DNA of 64,000 bases, from assembly GCF_042646425.1 (NCBI RefSeq), contig NZ_JBHRTR010000026.1, positions 1-64,000 of the forward strand, in the 5' to 3' direction. Below, piece by piece: positions 51,297 through 60,050 of the stretch. Below the pieces are notes generated by a model, which saw only the letters and a program-made list of their open reading frames with translations, made no database searches and was not told the DNA's origin. Position 1 is the first letter of the stretch. Every line of letters begins with the position of its first letter. The DNA is from Marinibaculum pumilum. GTDB lineage: Bacteria; Pseudomonadota; Alphaproteobacteria; Ferrovibrionales; Ferrovibrionaceae. The translations under genes and the position numbers were made by a program.

Positions 51297-53291
51297 ATGT
51301 CCCCGCATCCCCGATATCCCCATGTCTTCCAGCCGCTGCGGATCAACCGGCTGGAGGTGAAGAACCGGATCTTCATGCCGGCCCATACCACCAATTTCGG
51401 CGCGCATCACCTGCCGAGCGAACGGCATGCGACCTATCACCGGATGCGCGCCCGCGGCGGCGTGGCGATGAACATCTTCGAGGCGGTGCGCGTGTCGGAA
51501 AACACCCTGGGCCGGCCGCAGGGGGTCGCCGGCTTCCTGCCCGGTGCCGTCGACGCCTTCCGCCGGGTCGCCGAGGCGGTGCACGAGGAAGGCGGGCTTT
51601 TGCTCGGCCAGGTCTGCCATATGGGCCGCCAGATCGAGGGCGATTTCGAACGCACCGTCTCCTCCTCCGCCTCGCGCCTGCGCTGGTCGCCGACCGCCTA
51701 CCTGCCGCGCGACATGCGGCGCTGGGAGATGGAGGAGATCCGCGACGCCCATGTCCGGACCAGCCTGAACCTGCTGGAGGCCGGGCTGGACGGGATCGAG
51801 CTGCACTGGGGCCATGGCCACCTGCTGCAGCAGTTCCTGTCGCCGCTGTCGAACGTGCGGGAGGACGATTACGGCGGCTCGACCGAGAACCGGATGCGTT
51901 TCCCGCTGGAGGTGCTGGCCGCGTTGCGCCGGGCCGTGGGGGCGGAGACCTGCCTGGGCATCCGCATCAGCGCGGAGGAATTCGTCGAGGGCGGGCTGCA
52001 CCTGGACGAGGCCTGCGCGATCGTGGCGCGGCTGGTGCCGGAACGGCTGGCCGACTTCATCCATGTCAGCCATTCCGCCTATCATATGAGCCATTCGCTG
52101 GGCACCCAGATGGCGGACATGGCGCTGGACCCCGCGCCGTTCCGCGCGCTGCCCGGCGCGATCCGATCGGTCGTGCGAAAGGCCGGTAGCGAGATCCCCG
52201 TCTTCACCGTCTGCAAGTATCGCGGCCTGGAAGAGGTGGAGGCGATGCTGGCCGCGGGCGAGGCCGACATGGTCGGCATGGCCCGCGCCCATGTCGCCGA
52301 CCCGGAGCTGGTGGCGAAGCATCGCGACGGGCGGGAGGGTGAGCTGCGCCCCTGCATCGGCTGCAACCAGGGCTGCGCGCAGCGGCTGGAGCTGAACATC
52401 GCGCTGACCTGCATGGTCAATCCGATGGCCGGGCGGGAGGCCGAATGGCCGGAACCGGAAGCGGACCGCGCGGCGGTGCCGAAGAAGGTGCTGGTGGTCG
52501 GCGGCGGGCCGGGCGGTGCGGAGGCGGCCTGGGTGGCCGCCGCGCGCGGCCATGACGTGACCCTGTGGGAGCGCGGCGAAAGGCTGGGCGGGCAGCTCGC
52601 TTTGGCGCCGGAGATGGCGCTGCGCGACGACTTCCGCCTGTTGCTGGACTATCAGGCGCGCCGGCTGGCGGCGACCGGGGTGAAGGTCGTGGTGTCGAAG
52701 GCGGCGGATGCCGCGGCGATTCGCGACTTCGGCGCCGATGCGGTGGTGCTGGCGACCGGCTCGGCCCCACAGCCGATGGTGCTTGCGGACGGCACAGCGG
52801 CGCTGACCATGGAGGCGGTGCTGGCCAACCCGAACCTGCTGGGCGGCCGGGTCGCGGTCTACGACACCACCGGCGACTGGGCGGCGCTGGGCTTCATCGA
52901 GCATCTCGCCACCGCGGGCGGGGATGCGGGCCTGGGCCGCGAGGTGACGGTGTTCACGCCGGTCGCCGGCTTTGCCTGGCGCACGACGATCTATTCCACC
53001 ACCTCGACCCGCAAGCGCCTGCGCGAGAAGGGGGTGGCGATCCGCACCCTGCGCGCGGTCACCGGCTTCGCGGCGCCGAAGCTGACCCTGGAGGATGTCT
53101 CCACCGGCACGACGGAGGTGCTGGACGGTTTCGACACCCTGGTCGCCTGCCAGCACAATCGGCCCGAGGACGGGCTGGAGGCGGAACTGCGGGCGCTGGG
53201 CCTGGCGCCTGTCCTGGCCGGCGACTGCCTGACCCCGCGGACCGCGCTGGAGGCGGTCTTCGAGGGCCACCGCGCCGCGCGCGGCATCTGA
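51297..53291 (+). CDS. Old-yellow-enzyme type FMN/FAD/4Fe-4S oxidoreductase
   Basis: A 664-residue protein of the 2,4-dienoyl-CoA reductase / dimethylamine dehydrogenase class. The N-terminal FMN TIM barrel (1-345; KNRIFMPAHTTNF, HWGHGHLLQQFLSPLSN) is followed by a 4Fe-4S cluster with C353, C356, C360 and C372 (CIGCNQGC...TC) and an FAD/NAD domain (VLVVGGGPGGAEA, 398-410). The start is put at MSPHPRYPHVF because the family begins there; an ATG at 51273 is the alternative. It reduces an enoyl-type or oxidises an amine substrate. Next gene is 13 bp away. Confidence 0.87.
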   Translation: MSPHPRYPHVFQPLRINRLEVKNRIFMPAHTTNFGAHHLPSERHATYHRMRARGGVAMNIFEAVRVSENTLGRPQGVAGFLPGAVDAFRRVAEAVHEEGGLLLGQVCHMGRQIEGDFERTVSSSASRLRWSPTAYLPRDMRRWEMEEIRDAHVRTSLNLLEAGLDGIELHWGHGHLLQQFLSPLSNVREDDYGGSTENRMRFPLEVLAALRRAVGAETCLGIRISAEEFVEGGLHLDEACAIVARLVPERLADFIHVSHSAYHMSHSLGTQMADMALDPAPFRALPGAIRSVVRKAGSEIPVFTVCKYRGLEEVEAMLAAGEADMVGMARAHVADPELVAKHRDGREGELRPCIGCNQGCAQRLELNIALTCMVNPMAGREAEWPEPEADRAAVPKKVLVVGGGPGGAEAAWVAAARGHDVTLWERGERLGGQLALAPEMALRDDFRLLLDYQARRLAATGVKVVVSKAADAAAIRDFGADAVVLATGSAPQPMVLADGTAALTMEAVLANPNLLGGRVAVYDTTGDWAALGFIEHLATAGGDAGLGREVTVFTPVAGFAWRTTIYSTTSTRKRLREKGVAIRTLRAVTGFAAPKLTLEDVSTGTTEVLDGFDTLVACQHNRPEDGLEAELRALGLAPVLAGDCLTPRTALEAVFEGHRAARGI

Positions 53292-53304
53292 CGGGGGCGG
53301 GGGC

Positions 53305-54312
53305 ATGTACGCGGTCACGGGCGGCAGCGGCTTTGTCGGGCTGAACCTGGTAGAGGCGCTGCTGCGGCGCGGAGAGACGGTACTGTCGGTCAGCCTGGAC
53401 GGCCTGCCGGCCGCGGCAGCGGCAGAGTTCGCAGGCCTGCCGGGACGTCTGGTCGACCGGGTCGCCGACGTCACCGACGGCGCCGCGCTGCGGGCATTGC
53501 TGGCGGAGCACGGGGTGCGGCGCCTGTTTCACGGCGCGGTCATCACGGCAGGCGAGGCGCGCGAGCGTAGCGACGCCGCCCGCATCCTGGAGGTCAACCT
53601 GGTCGGCGCCACCCGCGCGGTGGAGGCGGCGGTTGCGGCCGGGGTGGAGCGGGTGGTGCTGGCCTCCTCCTCCGCCGTCTATGGCGATGCCTTCTTCGGC
53701 GCCGGGCCGGTGGCGGAGGACGCGCCCTGCGAACCCCGCACCCTCTACGGCATCTCCAAGCTGGGGGTGGAGATGATGGGGCGGCGCCTGGGCGGCCTGC
53801 ACGGCCTGTCGGTGGCGGCGGCCCGCATCACCGCGGTGATGGGCGCGTGGGAACGCGATACCGGCCTGCGCGACACCCTGAGCCCGATGTTCCAGATCGC
53901 CCGCCTGGCGCAGCAGGGCCGGCCGGTGCGGATCGTGCGGCAGGGCCCGCGCGACTGGGTCCATGCGCCCGACGTGGCGCAGGCGCTGATCCGCCTGCTG
54001 GACGCGGCCGTGCTGGACCATTTCGCCTACAACGTGGCGCCGGGGCGGACCTGGCACCCGGCGCGCTTCTGCGCGGCGTTGGGCCGCGTCCTGCCCGGGC
54101 TCGACTGGGACTATGCGGATGACGAGGCATCGGCGAATGTCGCCTTCCTGGACGACCTGACGCGCACCCGTCAGCCGGCGGATGTGCAGCGCCTTCAGGC
54201 GCTGATGCCGGATGCTGTGCTGGGCGCGGACTTCCCGCTGGATGCGGCGCTGGACGCTTTCGCGCGCTGGGTTGCGGCTCACCCCGGCTGGTTCGCCGGA
54301 CCGGAAAGGTAG
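53305..54312 (+). CDS. NAD-dependent epimerase/dehydratase
   Basis: A 335-residue short-chain dehydrogenase-like protein. The Rossmann motif TGGSGFVG (5-12), S-S-S (about 129-131) and YGISK (about 149-153, Tyr/Lys pair) are intact. GGGGGCGGGGGC upstream provides a ribosome site. It lies 13 bp behind the flavin oxidoreductase gene, so probably one operon. Its 3' end overlaps the convergent gene at 54279-55619 by 34 bp. The sugar or other substrate is unknown. Confidence 0.9.
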   Translation: MYAVTGGSGFVGLNLVEALLRRGETVLSVSLDGLPAAAAAEFAGLPGRLVDRVADVTDGAALRALLAEHGVRRLFHGAVITAGEARERSDAARILEVNLVGATRAVEAAVAAGVERVVLASSSAVYGDAFFGAGPVAEDAPCEPRTLYGISKLGVEMMGRRLGGLHGLSVAAARITAVMGAWERDTGLRDTLSPMFQIARLAQQGRPVRIVRQGPRDWVHAPDVAQALIRLLDAAVLDHFAYNVAPGRTWHPARFCAALGRVLPGLDWDYADDEASANVAFLDDLTRTRQPADVQRLQALMPDAVLGADFPLDAALDAFARWVAAHPGWFAGPER

Positions 54313-55619
54313 CGCCGCCAGTCCGCCAGGCCCGCGGGCCGCGGCGGTGCGGCCAGCCAGGCGCGCCAGCGCGATGCCGCATCGGGGCCCGGTAGGGCGC
54401 CGGCCTCCTGCGCCAGCGCGAACAGCTCCAGGGTCGTCAGCAGGGTCACGCCGCATTCCGTTGCCTGTTGCAGCAGGGAAGGGGGAAGGGGCGGGACGCT
54501 GCGCAGGTCCGGCGGCAGGTCCTGCTCGCCCGCCAGCAGCAGCACCGCGCCGGCCGGCAGGCCGGCCCGCTGACCTTCCCGGGCGGCGGCCGCGGCCAGC
54601 CGGGCGAGCGCGTTGCCGGGATCGGCAAAGCGGCTGCCGGCGATGGCGACCAGGTGCAGGCCGTCCGGCCGTTCCACCACCAGGTCGCCCTCGCCCTCGC
54701 GCGCCTGCAGGACGGCGGCGCCGGCGCTGCGGAAGGCGTCCGCCGCGGCCTCCGCCAGCAAACGGCCGCCGGCATGGATCAGCGCCCGACCGCTGCGCAG
54801 CCGTTCGCGGCGCTGCGCCAGGGCGGCCTGTGCCTGCCGCAGGCGTCGGATCTCGTCCTCGATGCGGCCGGCCTCCTGCTGCAGCGCCCGTTCCTCCGCT
54901 GTCGGGAAGCGGTCGATCCAGCCGGGCAGAGCGCCATGCAGCACGTCGCCGAGCGATGCGGCCAGCCGGCCGACATGCCGGACAAGCACCGCCATGCGTG
55001 CCGGCCCGGCATGGGCGAGGTCCAGCGGCAGGGCGACCAGGTGGCCGGTGCCGATGCCAGTGTGGAAGCCCAGCACCGCGCCTTCACGGTCTCGCACCAG
55101 CGGCACGCCGGGATGACGGGCCAGGCCGCTGCGCTCCGGCCGCGCCGCGACCGTTGCCGCGGCGAAACTGCGGAACGGTTCGCCGGACAGGATCGTCATG
55201 CCATGGTGCGGCTCCGCTGGCGGCAGCGCCTCGCCCTGCCCGGCGCCGGGATGCGGCAGGCTGAGCGCCAGATCGATGTCGAAGATCGTCTCCACCGTGT
55301 GGAAGCGCAGGCGGGCATCACCGGCCAGGTCGACGACGATCAGGCCGCCGCGATCCAGCAGCGCCAGCAGTTCGTCGCGGCGGCGGCGCTCGTCGCGGAG
55401 GAAGGCCTCGGTGCCGGCCAGGTCCAGCAGGGGCGGCAGGTCGCGGCCGGTGCTGTGGCGGTACGGGTCGTGCGGGTCGAAATGCAGGCGGTACTCCGCC
55501 ACGCTGCCGGCGGGCGACCAGAGCACCGCATTGGCCGGCGCCAGGGGCTCGGCTGCGCCGAAGCGGATTTCGCGATGGGTCGTGTCGTGGAGACGACAGG
55601 ACAGGCCGGCGAGGATCAT
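54279..55619 (-). CDS. Protein with degenerate PD-(D/E)xK nuclease-like C-terminal domain
   Basis: A 446-residue protein, start at MILAGLSCRL. The N-terminal ~250 residues resemble nothing recognised. About 275-325 form a helical, coiled-coil-like segment (EERALQQEAGRIEDEIRRLR). About 330-430 follow the outline of a restriction-endonuclease-fold domain (GR.LIHAGGRLLAEAAADAF), with an expected E.D....G...VE.KG core here read as GEGDLVVERPDGLHLVAIAGS, that is without the E-x-K pair. A LLTTLELFAL helix closes the domain. It is probably a non-catalytic sensor or binding module. Convergent with the epimerase and divergent from the diiron gene. Confidence 0.6.
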   Translation of the reverse strand: MILAGLSCRLHDTTHREIRFGAAEPLAPANAVLWSPAGSVAEYRLHFDPHDPYRHSTGRDLPPLLDLAGTEAFLRDERRRRDELLALLDRGGLIVVDLAGDARLRFHTVETIFDIDLALSLPHPGAGQGEALPPAEPHHGMTILSGEPFRSFAAATVAARPERSGLARHPGVPLVRDREGAVLGFHTGIGTGHLVALPLDLAHAGPARMAVLVRHVGRLAASLGDVLHGALPGWIDRFPTAEERALQQEAGRIEDEIRRLRQAQAALAQRRERLRSGRALIHAGGRLLAEAAADAFRSAGAAVLQAREGEGDLVVERPDGLHLVAIAGSRFADPGNALARLAAAAAREGQRAGLPAGAVLLLAGEQDLPPDLRSVPPLPPSLLQQATECGVTLLTTLELFALAQEAGALPGPDAASRWRAWLAAPPRPAGLADWRRYLSGPANQPG

Positions 55620-55782
55620 GGCTCGCCGCCGGAATGACTGGCCTGCGACATCGCGCTCTCTATATGGAGTTGCGTTTACGGGGACCCCCAGGTTCCCTAC
55701 GATAGCAGTCAGCCGGTCGATTTCCAGAAGGCGGAAATGGCCGGCTGGCCAGTCCCGGAGACGGCAGGAACCGATTATCGCC

Positions 55783-56697
55783 ATGAATGCACCGACGATC
55801 CTCGAACTCCCCGAGCAGCGCTTCCCGATCGACATGTCGACGTCGATCCCGAAGATCCGGGACCTCTATCTGTCCGCCACCCGGAACCAGTGGGACCCGC
55901 GCACCGACGTGGACTGGAGCCAGCTGCGGCCGGACGAGATCCCCGACGACCAGCGCGAGGCCGCCCGCCTGTGGTGGAGCCGCCGCGGCTGGGGCGAATA
56001 TGGCGCGGTGTCGGAAAGCCCGGCGATGATCGTGCGCTTCTACCGCGACCACCTGCCGCCGGAACTGTCGCTGTTCTTCGCCATCCGCAGCCAGGAGGAG
56101 GCCCGCCATGCGGAGGCCTGCTACCTGATGGCGGAACATCTGGGCGGCTGGGTCGAGGAGCCGCAGGTGAAGGACTTCCAGAACGCGGTCTCCACCCATG
56201 GCGTGCGCAAGATGGCGCTGGATCCCGACACCTCGGTGGAGATGATCTTCAGCGCCCTGGTCTGCACCCTGGAGGAATATGCCTTCGACTGGTTCCGCCT
56301 GATGGTGGAGACGGCGTCCAACCCGGTGGCCAACCGGGTGCTGCGGCTGATCATGCGCGACGAGGTCCGGCACTGCGCCTTCGGCTGGCACTATCTGGAA
56401 AAGCGGCTGCCGGAGCTGACGCCGGAGGAGGTCGAGCGGGTCCGCCAGGCGGCCATCACCTCCACCGAGCAGGTGGAACTGACCGGCTACCGGGTGCCCT
56501 GGATGGCGGCGGATTCCGAGGCGACCCGGATCGAGAACGAGATCGATCGCCTGACCTGGGAAGGCGGCCTGGGCGCCACGGTGGAGGAGGCGGAGAAGCC
56601 GGTCTTCATCAACTGCGTGCAGCGGGTCCGCCGCCAGTTCGCCGGCCTGGGCATCGACCTGCCGATGTTCCAGCATCCCAAGCTCGGCACCTTCTAG
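55783..56697 (+). CDS. Ferritin-like diiron-type oxygenase/oxidase
   Basis: A 304-residue helical protein of a ferritin-like superfamily. All expected carboxylate/histidine metal ligands are visible: E72 (WGEYG), E106-A-R-H109, E165 (CTLEEYAFDW) and E194-V-R-H197 (RDEVRH). The layout is like the AurF/R2-like dimetal oxygenases, so an O2-dependent oxygenase or oxidase is likely; the substrate is unknown. It is followed by a class A repeat and then by a paralogue lacking two of the ligands. Divergent from the nuclease-fold gene, 163-bp spacer. Confidence 0.78.
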   Translation: MNAPTILELPEQRFPIDMSTSIPKIRDLYLSATRNQWDPRTDVDWSQLRPDEIPDDQREAARLWWSRRGWGEYGAVSESPAMIVRFYRDHLPPELSLFFAIRSQEEARHAEACYLMAEHLGGWVEEPQVKDFQNAVSTHGVRKMALDPDTSVEMIFSALVCTLEEYAFDWFRLMVETASNPVANRVLRLIMRDEVRHCAFGWHYLEKRLPELTPEEVERVRQAAITSTEQVELTGYRVPWMAADSEATRIENEIDRLTWEGGLGATVEEAEKPVFINCVQRVRRQFAGLGIDLPMFQHPKLGTF

Positions 56698-56739
56698 AGC
56701 GGTCCCGACTTAGGTGGATGCGGTGCTGCCACCATGATT

Positions 56740-56833
56740 GTCATCCCGGACTTGATCCGGGATCCATTCCGCCAGCTTTGCGGCTTCCGAGCAGCTTGCG
56801 GAATGGGGTCTCGGGTCAAGCCCGAGAACGACG
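56740..56833. repeat. Palindromic repeat, class A, between the two paralogues
   Basis: GTCATCCCGGA-CTTGA-TCCGGGATCC, CATTCCGCCAG, centre, GCGGAATGG, then GGTCTCGGGTCAAGCCCGAGAACGACG. It fills most of the 173-bp space between the paired diiron-type genes and could reduce transcription of the second. Confidence 0.88.
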
Positions 56834-56870
56834 CGTTCCCATTTCGTCCGGCACCTTCCAGGAGAGCGCA

Positions 56871-57764
56871 TTGCCCCGCCAGCTTGTCGAGAAGCGTTTC
56901 CCGCTCGATCTGAAACCCAGCCTGGACAGCGTCTGGGCCCTGTACGGCGAGGCGAAGGCCGCCCACTGGGACCCCAGCCGCTCGGTGCCCTGGGCGGCGT
57001 TCGACGCCGGCCGCTATACCGCGGAGCAGCTGGCCGCCGCGCGGCTGGTCTGGAGCCACCGGCTGTGGCTGGCCTATGGCCATCTGGCCGCATCGCCCGC
57101 GCTGCTGGTGCGCTTCTGCCTGGAGCACCGGCGGGAGAGCGATCCGAAATACTTCCTGTCGGTGCGCGGCACGGAAGAGGCCTGGCATGTCGATGCCGCC
57201 GCCCGCTTCTGCGAGAAGCTGGGCGGGGTCGTCGACCGGCCGGCCAATCCCGCCTACGAGGCGCTGTTCAACGAGGCGGCCTATGCCCAGGCGCTGGACG
57301 GCGACATGGCGCTGGAAGGCTATGTCGCCGCACAGGTGGCGTTCCGGCTGGAGCTGGAGGTGGCGCTGCTGAAGGCGGCCGCTGCCGCCACGACCGACCC
57401 GGTGGCGTCCAGCATCCTGGGCTTCATGGCCGCCGACCGGCGCCGCCATGCCGCCTTCGGCTGGCTCTATCTCGACGCCCGCCGCGACCGGCTGACGGAC
57501 GAAATGCGCACCTCCGCCGTGGCGCAGCTCGACGCGCTCTGCCGGCGGGAGCTGGCCGGGCTGCAGGTCGCGGCCCTGGCGGAGCCGGGGCTGGCCGACG
57601 ACCTGGCCGCGGCCTGCGCGGTCACGGCAGAGGCGGGGCTCGGCGCCGCCGCGCCGGACGCGGCCGTGGCAGCCGTCGCCGCATCAGTCGCATCGTCGCG
57701 GGAGCGGCTGGCCGCCTACGGCATCGCCCTGCCGAAGCTGGAGCACCGGTTCGGGCGCTTCTGA
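56871..57764 (+). CDS. Diverged paralogue of the diiron protein, two metal ligands missing
   Basis: A 297-residue protein starting at TTG (MPRQLVEKRFPLDLKP) with AGGAGAG seven bases upstream; no ATG fits. It aligns along its whole length with the preceding protein. It keeps E103-A-W-H106, E161 and H193, but E72 becomes A68 and E194 becomes R190 (RDEVRH to DRRRH). A complete diiron centre therefore seems impossible. It could be a structural partner of the active subunit or a mono-metal protein. Base composition and context match its neighbour. Confidence 0.75.
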   Translation: MPRQLVEKRFPLDLKPSLDSVWALYGEAKAAHWDPSRSVPWAAFDAGRYTAEQLAAARLVWSHRLWLAYGHLAASPALLVRFCLEHRRESDPKYFLSVRGTEEAWHVDAAARFCEKLGGVVDRPANPAYEALFNEAAYAQALDGDMALEGYVAAQVAFRLELEVALLKAAAAATTDPVASSILGFMAADRRRHAAFGWLYLDARRDRLTDEMRTSAVAQLDALCRRELAGLQVAALAEPGLADDLAAACAVTAEAGLGAAAPDAAVAAVAASVASSRERLAAYGIALPKLEHRFGRF

Positions 57765-57797
57765 GGAGCGAAAGTCCCCGCCTTCCCCGCATTCTCC

Positions 57798-57904
57798 GTC
57801 ATCCTCGGGCCTGACCCGAGGATCCCAACGCCGGCATGGCGGCTTCTCCGTCACACCGTTTCGTCGTTCCGTCGCGGTCCTCGGCTCGGGGGCCGAGGAC
57901 GACG
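57798..57904. repeat. Palindromic repeat, class B/A hybrid
   Basis: GTCATCCTCGGG-CCTGA-CCCGAGGATCCCAACGCCGGCA on the left (class A stem, class B box) and GTCCTCGGCTCGGGGGCCGAGGACGACGG on the right (class B stem). It lies between convergent genes. Confidence 0.85.
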
Positions 57905-57956
57905 GCCTGGCAGGTGGCGCCTCAGCGTCGTGGAAGGCGCACGGCCTTCCCGCCCG

Positions 57957-59261
57957 CTACCGCCCGTACATCTGGCTCGGCAGGTAGGTCGCGACCTCCG
58001 GCACCAGGATCAGGATCGCCACCGTCGCCACCATCAGCAGGAAGAACGGCAGGCAGCCGGCGGCGATGAAGAAGATGTCCCTGCCGGTCAGGCTCTGCAG
58101 CACGAACAGGTTGAAGCCGACCGGCGGCGTGATCACCGACATCTCCACCACGATCACCAGGTAGATGCCGAACCAGATCGGGTCGATGCCGGCGGCGGCG
58201 ATCATCGGCATCACCACCGAGGTGGTCAGCACGATGACGGAGACGCCGTCCAGGAAGCAGCCCAGCACGATGAACAGCAGGGTCAGCACCACCAGCAGCA
58301 TGATCGGGTCGAGCTGCATGTCCCCCACCGTGGAGGCCAGGAAACGCGGGATCCCGGTAAAGCCCATGGCGGTCGACAGGAAGGCCGACGCCGACAGGAT
58401 CAGCGCCAGCATGCAGCTGGTGCGGGTCGCCGCCATCAGGCTGTCGGTGAAGCTGGCCCAGGACAGGCTGCGGGTGGCGGCGGCGATCGCCAGCGCGCCG
58501 ACGACGCCGACGGCCGCCGATTCCGTCGCCGTGGCGATGCCGCCGTAGATCGAGCCGATCACGCCGACGATCAGCAGGATGACCGGCAGCAGCTGCCAGG
58601 AATTGCGGACCTTCTGGATGAAGGACATGGTGATGTCGCTGGCCGGCGTGCGCGCCGGGTCCATGATCGCGCGGACCGCGATATAGCCCATGAACAGGCT
58701 CATCATCAGCAGGCCCGGGATGATCCCGGCGATGAACAGCCGCGCGATCGAGACCTCCGCCGCCACGCCGTAGACGATCATGATGATCGACGGCGGGATC
58801 ATCAGGCCCAGCGCGCCGGAGCTGGCCAGGCTGCCGATCGACATCTTCTCGTCATAGCCGCGCTTCTTCAGCTCCGGCAGGCTCATCCGGCCGATGGTGA
58901 CGCAGGTCGCCGTCGAGGAGCCGGAGACGGCGGCGAAGATGCCGCAGCCCAGCACGTTGGTGTGCATCAGCCGGCCCGGCAGCCGGGTCAGCCAGGGCGC
59001 CAGGCCGGAGAACATGTTGGCCGAGAGCTGCGTGCGGAACAGGATCTCGCCCATCCAGATGAACAGCGGCAGGGCGGTGAGCGCGATGGAGGAGGAGAGC
59101 TCCCAGAACTTCGTCGCGGCGATGGAGCCCACCGGGGCGCTGGAGAACATCATCATCCCCGCCGCGCCGACGATGGTCAGCGAGATCGCCACCCAGATGC
59201 CGGCGGCCAGCGCCACCAGCAGGATGACGGAGAGGATGATGCCGACGGTTACCGGGTCCAC
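57957..59261 (-). CDS. TRAP transporter large permease (DctM family), second system
   Basis: A 434-residue protein with 12 or so hydrophobic segments and the signatures VSGSSTATCVTIGRMSLPEL, LGLMIPPSIIMIVYGVAAEVS and VVEMSVITPPVGFNLFV. It starts with GTG (M-DPVTVGIIL) preceded by CAGGAG. Last gene of the minus-strand TRAP operon; 42 bp after the small permease. The substrate is probably tied to the divergent amidase/deacetylase/dioxygenase operon. Confidence 0.94.
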   Translation of the reverse strand: MDPVTVGIILSVILLVALAAGIWVAISLTIVGAAGMMMFSSAPVGSIAATKFWELSSSIALTALPLFIWMGEILFRTQLSANMFSGLAPWLTRLPGRLMHTNVLGCGIFAAVSGSSTATCVTIGRMSLPELKKRGYDEKMSIGSLASSGALGLMIPPSIIMIVYGVAAEVSIARLFIAGIIPGLLMMSLFMGYIAVRAIMDPARTPASDITMSFIQKVRNSWQLLPVILLIVGVIGSIYGGIATATESAAVGVVGALAIAAATRSLSWASFTDSLMAATRTSCMLALILSASAFLSTAMGFTGIPRFLASTVGDMQLDPIMLLVVLTLLFIVLGCFLDGVSVIVLTTSVVMPMIAAAGIDPIWFGIYLVIVVEMSVITPPVGFNLFVLQSLTGRDIFFIAAGCLPFFLLMVATVAILILVPEVATYLPSQMYGR

Positions 59262-59303
59262 GGCAGGCTCCTGCGCCAGGGCGACGGGCTGTTCGGTGAC
59301 AGT

Positions 59304-59837
59304 TTATTCATTGACGACCTCGCCGGAGCCGTCGCGCGGATCGTGCTCGAAGGCCGCATAGGACGGGGCGCGGCCCAGCAGGGCAACCAGCAGGTCGTCG
59401 AGGAAGGCGATGAACAGCACGATCATGCCGACCGCCATCCAGACCTGCGGGATCCATTTCGGGATCGGCATGGCGCCGATGGTGTAGTCGTTCAGGAACC
59501 AGGAATAGTAGACCGCCATCGCGCATTCATAGGCGAGCCAGCCGGTCACGACGGTGCCGGCGGCCAGGCAGAGCAGCTCCGCGGGCCTGTGCAATGCCTG
59601 CGGCAGGCGGTGCAGCAGCAGGGTCACCCGGATATGGCCGCCGCGGCGCAGGGTATAGGCCAGGGCCAGGAAGGAGCCGGCCGCCAGCAGCATGGCGGCG
59701 ATGTCGTCGGCGGACGGGATGTAGACGCCCAGCAGGCGGCTGACGATCTGGGCGACCACCAGGCCGCCCATCATGACGAAGCAGAGGGCGCCGGCGGCGC
59801 CGCTCAGCCGATAGACGTGCTCCAGGATGCGGCGCAT
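59304..59837 (-). CDS. TRAP transporter small permease (DctQ family), second system
   Basis: A 177-residue membrane protein with four hydrophobic helices and the family pattern SADDIAAMLLAAGSFLALAYTLRRGGHIRVTLL. The C-terminal 25 residues are hydrophilic. It lies between the interrupted binding-protein gene and the large permease gene. Confidence 0.92.
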   Translation of the reverse strand: MRRILEHVYRLSGAAGALCFVMMGGLVVAQIVSRLLGVYIPSADDIAAMLLAAGSFLALAYTLRRGGHIRVTLLLHRLPQALHRPAELLCLAAGTVVTGWLAYECAMAVYYSWFLNDYTIGAMPIPKWIPQVWMAVGMIVLFIAFLDDLLVALLGRAPSYAAFEHDPRDGSGEVVNE

Positions 59838-59935
59838 GTCGGGCAGCCTCCGGTCAGAGGATCCGGCAGCGGAACCGTGCCCGCGGCGCCGCGGCGGTTC
59901 CCGCGGTTCCGCGAAAACGGCATCGGGCCCGGGGG

Positions 59936-60050
59936 NNNNNNNNNNNNNNNNNNNNNNNNNNNNNNNNNNNNNNNNNNNNNNNNNNNNNNNNNNNNNNNNN
60001 NNNNNNNNNNNNNNNNNNNNNNNNNNNNNNNNNNNNNNNNNNNNNNNNNN
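59936..60050. other. Assembly gap (N)
   Basis: A 115-base N run removing the last codons of the TRAP binding-protein gene and part of its spacer to the small permease. Its true length is unknown. Confidence 0.99.
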
